A stretch of 12,740 bases of DNA from Acidobacteriota bacterium (GTDB lineage Bacteria > Acidobacteriota > Blastocatellia > RBC074): positions 1 to 12,740 of the forward strand of contig JABFSD010000724.1 of the NCBI GenBank assembly GCA_013140935.1. The letters run 5' to 3'. This document shows, one piece after another, positions 7,736-12,740 of this stretch; position 1 is the stretch's first letter, and each line of letters starts with the position of its first letter. The translations under genes and the position numbers were made by a program. The notes beneath the pieces were generated by a model. It saw nothing but the letters and a program-made list of their open reading frames with translations. It was not told where the DNA came from and made no database searches.

Positions 7736-8095
7736 TTACCTCTTTTTACTTCGCTCGACCGCACGTTTGTATCTGGCTTTGATGACCTCGACCTCTTCTT
7801 TGGGCGTTGCAATACCGCGCTTCGATTTTTTTTGAAAGGCATGCAACACGTAAATCACCTCGCCGATGTTCACAGTATAAACCGCTCGATAAGTGTCTGT
7901 GTTGTAGTCGCTGACGATTTCCATCACGCCTGACCCCAAACCTTTCCATGGTTTCGCTGAATCGTGCTTGCCGCCGAATTGCGCAATCATCAAAGCAAGA
8001 CCGATATCGTGTTGCACGTCGTCGGGAAAACTCATCAAGTCTTTTTTTGATGAGCCAATCCATTCCACTTTTTTGACGGGAGATGGCAAATTCAT
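7736..8095 (-). CDS. RelE/ParE-superfamily toxin, HigB/Gp49-like
   Basis: This 119-residue protein fits the phage Gp49-like/HigB family (PF05973-type), whose members are mostly ribosome-dependent mRNA endonucleases. The visible hallmarks are the central strand motif TYRAVYTVNIGEVIYVLHAF, the basic KKSKRG after it, and the final helix EEVEVIKARYKRAVE. It is rich in Lys and Arg, as expected for an RNA-binding toxin. The start is the ATG at 8095. It lacks a clear Shine-Dalgarno and lies only 17 bases after the miaB stop, so the toxin may be read from the miaB transcript or from a promoter inside the end of miaB. Just upstream is a direct repeat, GTTTAGC twice on the - strand. The stop codon sits inside the ribosome-binding site of the antitoxin gene, which favours translational coupling. 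Confidence 0.88.
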   Translation of the reverse strand: MNLPSPVKKVEWIGSSKKDLMSFPDDVQHDIGLALMIAQFGGKHDSAKPWKGLGSGVMEIVSDYNTDTYRAVYTVNIGEVIYVLHAFQKKSKRGIATPKEEVEVIKARYKRAVERSKKR

Positions 8096-8096
8096 G

Positions 8097-8110
8097 GCTA
8101 AACGCTAAAC
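8097..8110 (-). repeat. Two-copy GTTTAGC direct repeat before the toxin gene
   Basis: On the - strand GTTTAGC occurs twice in tandem, in the 17-base gap between miaB and the toxin gene. It could be an operator half-site pair for the HTH antitoxin, or a minimal member of the 7-bp tandem repeats seen elsewhere in the window. With only two copies, chance is possible. Confidence 0.4.
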
Positions 8111-8112
8111 AA

Positions 8113-9477
8113 TCAAACTAACTCTCCATACAAACTATTCTGATAAGCCTGCGTCACTTTCACCTTCGCCAACTCGCCCAATAACTCGCCTTGCTTCTTA
8201 AAATTCATCACCTTATTGCATTGCGTATGCCCCGTGTAATCGTCTGCCGATTTGGCGCTGATGCCTTCGACTAATACTTCAACCGTATGGCCTACAAGGC
8301 GTTCGTAGCGACGACGTTGAATGCGGCGCTGTAATTCGTTGACGCGCATGAAGCGTTCGGTGACGACTTCGTCGGGCAGCGTGTCGGTGTAAGTCGCAGC
8401 CGGCGTATGCGGGCGCGGGGAGTATTTGAAAATATACAGCCCGTCATATTCGACTTCGGCGACGAGGCTCATCGTGTCTAGGAAGTCGGCTTCGGTTTCG
8501 CCGGGGAAGCCTACGATCAAATCGCCCGTGATCGAATAATCTTTTTTGCCCTGTTTAATCAGCGCGATTTTTTCGAGGTAATCCTCGCGCGTATAGCCAC
8601 GCCGCATCATTCTCAGCACGCGATTGCTGCCCGATTGCACCGGCAGATGAACCCACGGGCAGAGGTTTTCGTGCGCATCCATCACCTCGATGATCTCGCG
8701 GTCGAAATCGCGCGGGAACGAAGTCGTATATTTGATACGTGGCAAATTGCTCTCACGCGCCAGGCGGTCGAGCAGCTTGCCGAAGGTGATTTCATTCAGA
8801 GCTTTGGCCGCATCGGCTTCACCACCACGCGAGTTATAAAGTTTGCCACTCAGTCCGTAGCTATTCACGTTCTGGCCTAACAGATGAACTTCTTTGAAAC
8901 CCTGCGTGGCTAAACGTTGGGCTTCGCCGACGATGCTGTCGGGCGTGCGGCTGCGTTCGCGCCCGCGCGTGAAAGGCACGATGCAATAAGAACAAAACTT
9001 GTTACAGCCTTCGGTGATCGTGACGTAAGCGACGTGCGGCGTCTGGCGCGCGTGCGCGTCGAGATTAAAAAATTCAGCGTCTTTGGTCAGACGCACATCA
9101 ATCGCGTGCGAAAAGCCTTGCTCTAATTGGCCGAGCAATTCAGGCAGCTTGCCGATGGCTTGCGTACCCATCACGAGTTTGACTTCGGGACTGCGCTCAA
9201 AGATGCGCTCGGCTTCGGCCTGGGCTACGCAACCCATCACGCCGAAGACGGGCAGGTCGCGTTTGGCGCGCTTGCGTTCATGCTTCAAGGCATCTACGCG
9301 CGAATAGACTTTGCGCGCCGCCTTTTCGCGCACCATGCACGTGTTCAACATAATCAGGTCGGCGTCTTCGGGCGTATCGGTTTGTTCATAGCCTACCTGC
9401 GCCAACGCAAACGTAGCTTTTTCGCTGTCGTGTACATTCATCTGACAGCCATAAGTTTCGAGATACAGCTTTTTCAT
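8113..9477 (-). CDS. miaB: tRNA-2-methylthio-N6-isopentenyladenosine synthase
   Basis: MiaB is a radical-SAM methylthiotransferase that converts i6A37 to ms2i6A37 in tRNAs reading UNN codons, improving codon-anticodon pairing. The 454 residues match the family length. The N-terminal UPF0004 domain carries the auxiliary-cluster cysteines C11 (ETYGCQMN), C47 (NTCMVRE) and C83 (GCVAQ). The radical-SAM motif is CNKFCSYC (C158, C162, C165), followed by IVPFTRGRERSR. Later motifs QNVNSYG, HLPVQSGS and GDLIVGFPGET are all present, and the last 70 residues form the TRAM domain. The start MKKLYLETYGCQMN is standard. A weak GGAAAG lies upstream on the - strand. The tRNA-Phe gene in this window encodes an expected substrate. 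The gene is divergent from the rel-like gene and is followed closely by the toxin-antitoxin pair. Confidence 0.97.
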   Translation of the reverse strand: MKKLYLETYGCQMNVHDSEKATFALAQVGYEQTDTPEDADLIMLNTCMVREKAARKVYSRVDALKHERKRAKRDLPVFGVMGCVAQAEAERIFERSPEVKLVMGTQAIGKLPELLGQLEQGFSHAIDVRLTKDAEFFNLDAHARQTPHVAYVTITEGCNKFCSYCIVPFTRGRERSRTPDSIVGEAQRLATQGFKEVHLLGQNVNSYGLSGKLYNSRGGEADAAKALNEITFGKLLDRLARESNLPRIKYTTSFPRDFDREIIEVMDAHENLCPWVHLPVQSGSNRVLRMMRRGYTREDYLEKIALIKQGKKDYSITGDLIVGFPGETEADFLDTMSLVAEVEYDGLYIFKYSPRPHTPAATYTDTLPDEVVTERFMRVNELQRRIQRRRYERLVGHTVEVLVEGISAKSADDYTGHTQCNKVMNFKKQGELLGELAKVKVTQAYQNSLYGELV

Positions 9478-9516
9478 ACGAGCTTGCTTTCCGGTGATGT
9501 AAATTTAACGGCGGCG

Positions 9517-9522
9517 AGTATA
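9517..9522 (-). promoter_or_regulatory. Possible -10 box for miaB
   Basis: On the - strand TATACT (9517-9522) matches the -10 consensus at five of six positions and lies about 40 bases upstream of the miaB start. No good -35 hexamer is found at 16-18 bases, so the site is tentative. Confidence 0.3.
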
Positions 9523-9591
9523 CACGGAAGCGGCGATGCATGAAGAGTCAGCCTTTCAAGATAAGAATCACTACGCATCAAGCTCACAGAG

Positions 9592-9618
9592 TTGCGAGGA
9601 CGAGAGGCTTCGTAAGAT
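9592..9618 (+). promoter_or_regulatory. Possible promoter of the rel-like gene, giving a leaderless mRNA
   Basis: TTGCGA (9592-9597) and TAAGAT (9613-9618) are separated by 15 bases, which is short. If the -10 box is used, transcription would start at about 9625-9628, on or next to the GTG start codon. That would fit the lack of a Shine-Dalgarno at normal distance. Inference only. Confidence 0.3.
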
Positions 9619-9627
9619 AGTGGGTAT

Positions 9628-10374
9628 GTGGCGAAAGCGTTTTCTAAAACTCAAATTGACAAACTCGGCGAGCGGCTGAAGCAAGATCAGATTGAAGAAG
9701 CCGATTTGCGAATGCTGGCGGAATATCGCAACTCGTTTACGCAAGCGTTTGAAACCGTAGTCAGTTTGATTCGTGAACGGCTCGCGCTTGAACCTACGGG
9801 CAGGCCGGTAAAATCAACGGCTTCCATCACTGACAAGCTGCGTCGCGAAAGCATCCGGTTATCGCAAATTCAAGACATCGCTGGTTGCCGCATCATCGTC
9901 CCTGATGTTGTCACGCAAAACGAAATAGTTGAACGCATCACAGGTTTGTTTGAAAAGGTTTCCGTAGTTGACCGGCGTGTGCAACCCAGTCATGGCTATC
10001 GGGCTGTTCACGTTATCGTGGGTGTCGAAAACAAACTTGTTGAGGTTCAAGTTCGTACTCGGCTTCAACACTTGTGGGCTGAACTTTCAGAACGGTTTTC
10101 CGACTTCGATTCCACAATCAAATACGGCGGCGGCTCACCAAGTGATCAAAAAATACTTTTAACACTTTCCGGCACTATTCGAGATTTTGACTATGTAGAA
10201 GAACAGATGCCTATGTTGATCCAAAAAGTTTCCAGTTCCTCTGAGCAACTTCACGAACAGCTTCAAGATGACGTTGAGAAATTGCAGGAACGGCACATTA
10301 CGTCTACCAAGAAATTATTTACTGATCTGCTGCTTGAACTGATTGAGTCAGTTAAGACCCGAGAGGAGAAATAA
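9628..10374 (+). CDS. RelA/SpoT-domain (p)ppGpp-synthetase-like protein, synthetase only
   Basis: This 248-residue protein contains a single RelA/SpoT nucleotidyltransferase domain and no HD hydrolase, TGS or ACT domain. Key residues are intact: KSTASITDKLRRES (62-75), DIAGCRI with D83 and R88, SHGYRAVH with Y124 and H128, and EVQVRTRLQHLWAE with E139, Q141, R143 and W150. The last 50 residues look like a coiled coil (EQLHEQLQDDVEKLQE). This resembles small alarmone synthetases, including the toxic toxSAS group, some of which make alarmones and others of which pyrophosphorylate the tRNA 3' end. I cannot assign the subfamily. The start is GTG at 9628, because a stop at 9613 closes the frame upstream. 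No Shine-Dalgarno is at a normal distance. The next gene begins two bases after the stop, so the two form an operon. Confidence 0.87.
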   Translation: MAKAFSKTQIDKLGERLKQDQIEEADLRMLAEYRNSFTQAFETVVSLIRERLALEPTGRPVKSTASITDKLRRESIRLSQIQDIAGCRIIVPDVVTQNEIVERITGLFEKVSVVDRRVQPSHGYRAVHVIVGVENKLVEVQVRTRLQHLWAELSERFSDFDSTIKYGGGSPSDQKILLTLSGTIRDFDYVEEQMPMLIQKVSSSSEQLHEQLQDDVEKLQERHITSTKKLFTDLLLELIESVKTREEK

Positions 10375-10376
10375 TC

Positions 10377-10616
10377 ATGCTTTTTCTGATTGAGTACGAC
10401 AGAGCCAAAGGGAAAGTCGTTACCCTCAAACCATTTCCAAACACAGAGCGAGCCATTGCTGACGAGGAACTGCTTGAAACGGAACTCCGTCTAAATCGCG
10501 CTGGAATTCAGCGTGAAGTAGTCATCTTGGAGGCTCCTACTGAAGCGGCACTCAGGCGAACTCATCGGCGTTACTTTGAAACTTTGGAACAGCTTGCCAC
10601 GCTGCCTGCCGCATAA
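10377..10616 (+). CDS. Small conserved-looking protein paired with the RelA/SpoT-domain gene; possible antitoxin
   Basis: This 79-residue protein has no domain I can name. It begins LFLIEYDRAKGKVVTLKPF, followed by a helical, charged stretch (TERAIADEELLETELRLNR) and ends with a strand-helix pattern (REVVILEAPTEAALRRTHRR). The alternation suggests a small alpha/beta fold. It has a strong Shine-Dalgarno, AGAGGAG (10362-10368), eight bases before the ATG and only two bases between it and the upstream stop, so it is co-expressed with the synthetase-like protein. A small partner beside a synthetase with no hydrolase domain would fit an antitoxin or regulator. That role is inferred from context alone. 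There are no cysteines, signal peptide or membrane segment. Confidence 0.85.
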   Translation: MLFLIEYDRAKGKVVTLKPFPNTERAIADEELLETELRLNRAGIQREVVILEAPTEAALRRTHRRYFETLEQLATLPAA

Positions 10617-10668
10617 AAGGCAGACTTCTTCAACTGCTTTTCAGTGTTGGCATCGAGCTTTCAGCTCA

Positions 10669-10697
10669 TTGTCAAAGCTATTAACGCAGAGTACATT
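10669..10697 (+). promoter_or_regulatory. Candidate sigma-70-type promoter of the PQQ dehydrogenase operon
   Basis: TTGTCA (10669-10674), a 17-base spacer and TACATT (10692-10697) match the consensus at five and four of six positions. The predicted leader is roughly 57 bases long and ends with AGAAAGGA (10742-10749), a Shine-Dalgarno 11 bases before the ATG. The site lies within the 144-bp gap after the small-protein gene. Confidence 0.4.
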
Positions 10698-10760
10698 AGC
10701 CGCGCTTTTCCGCACTGAAATTCAAACACTTTTTTCCAACCAGAAAGGATCGAATTCCGC

Positions 10761-12467
10761 ATGACCCATACGTCAATATGGATTCGCGTTATCGCGTTCG
10801 TGCTGTTGTGTTCATTCACGATTAGCGCGCAGGAACCTTCGTGGGAGCGGCTCGTCAATTCAGACAAAGAGCCTCAGAACTGGCTGAACTATGGGGGCAA
10901 TCAGGCTTCGCATCGGTTCAGTTCGCTTGATCAGATCAATAAGACGAACGTCAAACAATTGCAGACAGCCTGGATGTTTCAGACCGGCGAATTGCGCGGC
11001 GGCTTGAACGCTACGCCAATGGTCGTGGACGGCGTGATGTATCTGATGGGGCCGATGAATCGCGTCTTCGCGCTCGACGCCACGAACGGGCAAATTCTGT
11101 GGAAGTACTTTTATAAGATTTCGGTTCAGGGCATTCCCTATCAACGTGGCTCGCGCGGCTTGGCGGTGGCTTACGGCAAAGTCTATTTCGGTACGTTGGA
11201 CAATCACTTCGTCGCTTTGGACGCCAAGACCGGCAAAGAGTTGTGGGACATTGAGATTCAGGATACGAAACAGTGCGGTTGCAACGTGACTTCGCCGCCC
11301 GTCGTAGTCAAAGACAAAGTCATCGTCGGCGGTACGGGGGGAGAACACGCGCATCGCGGCCATCTCAATGCGTTCGACGCGAAGACCGGCAAGCATCTGT
11401 GGCGTTTCTATACGATCCCCGGCCCCGGCGAACCGGGCTTTGAAACGTGGGGCGAAAAGATGTGGAAGTACGGCGGCGGCCCCGCGTGGTTGGTCGGTTC
11501 TTACGACGCCGAAACCAATTTGCTCTATTGGGGTATCGGCAATCCTTCGTCGGATTTTTATGGTGAGTTGCGACCGGGCGCGAATCTTTATACGAATTGC
11601 ATCATCGCGTTGAATCCCGATACGGGCAAAATGCAGTGGTTCTATCAAGAAGTGCCGCACGATATGTATGACTTCGACTCGGCGTATGAGTGCGTGCTGA
11701 TTGATCACGAAGTCAACGGGCAAAAACAAAAGCTGCTCGTACACGCAAACAAAGGCGGTTATACCTGGGTGCTTGATCGCGTGACGGGCAAGTATCTCAA
11801 TGCCTATCCACACGTAGACAATCTCACCTGGTTGCAAGGCGTAGACAAAGACGGCAAGCCCATCAAGATGCAACCTGTGCCGCCCGATCAAAAAACTTAT
11901 GTTTGCCCTTCAGCCGCAGGCGGACGCAATTGGGAAGCGTCTTCTTACAGCCCGCGCACCAAGCTCTGGTACAACATGGGTTGGGAGGTTTGTAACATCA
12001 TCGCTCCGCAAAAACTCGACATCGTCGAAGGCCAGCCGCTGTTCGGCGGCAGCATGGAATTCGTCGCGCCGAAGGATGCGAAGGCTACGGGACACATTGA
12101 TGCTTACGATCCGCTGACGGGCAAACGTTCGTGGCGGTTTATGACGAAGTATATGAACGTGTGTTCGTTGCTCTCGACCGGCAGCGATTTGCTCTTCAGC
12201 GGCGACGTGTTGGGTGAAGCCTTCGCGCTCGATGCGAAGACGGGCGAAAAGCTGTGGGCGTTCAATACGGGCGCGAGCCTGACGGGTTCGCCGATTACTT
12301 ATTCGGTGAACGGCAAGCAATATGTGGCGATGCCTACGGGCATGGGTTCGCTCGTGGGCGGACTCACTGAAATCGTCTGGCCGGAAATGGCGGGCAAGTT
12401 GCCCGAAGCGGCTTCGACGTTGGTGGTATTTGCCTTGCCGGATGGTGTGGCGAAAGGAGCCAAATAA
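10761..12467 (+). CDS. PQQ-dependent alcohol dehydrogenase with a lanthanide-type Asp-x-Asp metal site
   Basis: This 568-residue quinoprotein should oxidise alcohols in the periplasm with PQQ and a metal. A signal peptide (IRVIAFVLLCSFTISAQE) has a likely cleavage site after residue 23. The beta-propeller is shown by repeated DAKTGK..LW tryptophan-docking motifs near 154-162, 206-214, 285-293, 450-458 and 491-499. Metal ligands align with E195 (GGEHAHRG), N261 (GIGNPSS) and D304 in HDMYDFD. D306, two residues after the catalytic Asp, is the extra acidic ligand typical of lanthanide-dependent XoxF/ExaF enzymes, where calcium enzymes have Ala or another residue. The adjacent Cys-Cys pair usual before RGLAY is missing; the nearest is C172-G-C174, further on. 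The protein is therefore divergent and should not be named xoxF. The substrate is unknown. The stop overlaps the start of a cytochrome c gene by one base. Confidence 0.92.
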   Translation: MTHTSIWIRVIAFVLLCSFTISAQEPSWERLVNSDKEPQNWLNYGGNQASHRFSSLDQINKTNVKQLQTAWMFQTGELRGGLNATPMVVDGVMYLMGPMNRVFALDATNGQILWKYFYKISVQGIPYQRGSRGLAVAYGKVYFGTLDNHFVALDAKTGKELWDIEIQDTKQCGCNVTSPPVVVKDKVIVGGTGGEHAHRGHLNAFDAKTGKHLWRFYTIPGPGEPGFETWGEKMWKYGGGPAWLVGSYDAETNLLYWGIGNPSSDFYGELRPGANLYTNCIIALNPDTGKMQWFYQEVPHDMYDFDSAYECVLIDHEVNGQKQKLLVHANKGGYTWVLDRVTGKYLNAYPHVDNLTWLQGVDKDGKPIKMQPVPPDQKTYVCPSAAGGRNWEASSYSPRTKLWYNMGWEVCNIIAPQKLDIVEGQPLFGGSMEFVAPKDAKATGHIDAYDPLTGKRSWRFMTKYMNVCSLLSTGSDLLFSGDVLGEAFALDAKTGEKLWAFNTGASLTGSPITYSVNGKQYVAMPTGMGSLVGGLTEIVWPEMAGKLPEAASTLVVFALPDGVAKGAK

Positions 12468-12740
12468 TGGGAATTCGGAATTCGGAATTCGGAATTCAGA
12501 AGCTGGTGCAGCGAATTGTGGCGTTAGCATTTTTGCCTTTGGCTTTTTGCCTTTTGCCTTTTGCCTTGTCTGAACCGCGTGCGAGTGCCAATCACATTCC
12601 GCCGCAGCTAATGATGAACATCGAAAAAGGCCGCGTGTTGTATGCGGGTTCGTGCGGCAACAGTTATTGCCACGGTAGCGAAGGCAAAGGCGGCGGCGGG
12701 CCAAAGCTGTTGAACAAAGGTTTTCGCGCGACTTATTTGC
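12467..12740 (+). CDS. Secreted c-type cytochrome, 3' end outside window
   Basis: The reading frame starts at the ATG overlapping the dehydrogenase TAA (TAATG), with Shine-Dalgarno AAAGGAG (12453-12459) seven bases upstream, and remains open to the right edge (91 residues visible). Residues 14-35 form a signal peptide with a likely cleavage near ASA (39-41). The haem-binding site is CGNSYCH (63-69), with four residues between the cysteines instead of two, followed by HGSEGKGGGGPKL as in class I cytochromes c. It probably takes electrons from the PQQ enzyme, because the genes are coupled and such dehydrogenases use a cytochrome c partner. Residues 2-10 and 22-34 are encoded by heptamer repeats, so the N terminus has been shaped by repeat DNA. 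A GTG in the same frame after the first array is a possible alternative start. Confidence 0.82.
   Translation, partial: MGIRNSEFGIQKLVQRIVALAFLPLAFCLLPFALSEPRASANHIPPQLMMNIEKGRVLYAGSCGNSYCHGSEGKGGGGPKLLNKGFRATYL
12470..12497. repeat. Four tandem copies of GGAATTC
   Basis: Four perfect 7-bp units fill 12470-12497, beginning one base after the ATG of the cytochrome gene. Each unit contains the palindrome GAATTC. Translated in frame they give a short NSEFGI-like peptide ahead of the signal peptide. Because 7 is not a multiple of 3, loss or gain of one unit would shift the frame. Confidence 0.95.
12531..12565. repeat. Five tandem units of TTTTGCC (one degenerate)
   Basis: The units are TTTTGCC (12531), TTTGGCT (12538), TTTTGCC (12545), TTTTGCC (12552) and TTTTGCC (12559). 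The repeat is read through all three phases and encodes the hydrophobic core FLPLAFCLLPFAL of the cytochrome signal peptide. It lies 33 bases after the GGAATTC array. Confidence 0.9.

Noticed and set aside
7729..7842. Upstream extension of the antitoxin
   Set aside because: The extension is a low-complexity basic tail running back into the toxin gene. The ATG at 7728 has a proper Shine-Dalgarno.
10860..11891. A 343-aa open frame on the - strand inside the PQQ dehydrogenase gene
   Set aside because: It is the antisense shadow of a strongly supported coding sequence, with no recognisable domain or start signal.

Overview
The window looks like ordinary chromosomal DNA of a free-living, Gram-negative-type bacterium with moderate to slightly high G+C. 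A member of the Acidobacteriota (Blastocatellia-like) is my best guess. The basis is a cyanobacterial/plant-like GlgC, a membrane-anchored MutS paralogue, a PQQ alcohol dehydrogenase with a separate cytochrome c, and heptanucleotide tandem repeats at gene junctions. This placement is inference; no rRNA or ribosomal protein gene is present to confirm it. I see no integrase, transposase, phage structural gene or CRISPR array.

Layout, left to right. (1) + strand: the 3' part of an RNase Z-like metallo-beta-lactamase hydrolase, overlapping by one base a GNAT-like acetyltransferase. (2) + strand: glgC (ADP-glucose pyrophosphorylase), then a striking 72-bp heptamer inverted repeat that begins with the glgC stop codon, then a PlsC-type acyltransferase. 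(3) + strand: tRNA-Phe(GAA) with a consensus-like promoter. A 20-bp perfect hairpin follows and probably terminates both this gene and the convergent membrane MutS-like ATPase on the - strand. (4) Divergent from the MutS gene: a secreted alpha/beta hydrolase on the + strand. (5) - strand: miaB, followed at once by a HigB/HigA-type toxin-antitoxin pair. (6) Divergent from miaB, + strand: a synthetase-only RelA/SpoT-domain protein paired with a 79-aa unknown protein, a possible toxic alarmone synthetase module. (7) + strand: a periplasmic PQQ-dependent alcohol dehydrogenase with the Asp-x-Asp metal-site signature of lanthanide enzymes. It is translationally coupled to a c-type cytochrome that runs off the right edge.

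How the parts relate. The dehydrogenase and cytochrome form a likely periplasmic electron-transfer pair. MiaB modifies A37 of tRNAs that read UNN codons, so the tRNA-Phe encoded here, with A36-A37-A38, is an expected substrate. miaB is flanked on both sides by small stress/toxin-like modules. The most unusual feature overall is the recurrence of exact 7-bp tandem repeats (TAGTGRY, GGAATTC, TTTTGCC and a two-copy GTTTAGC) at gene boundaries. In one case they supply a stop codon, and in another they encode much of a signal peptide.
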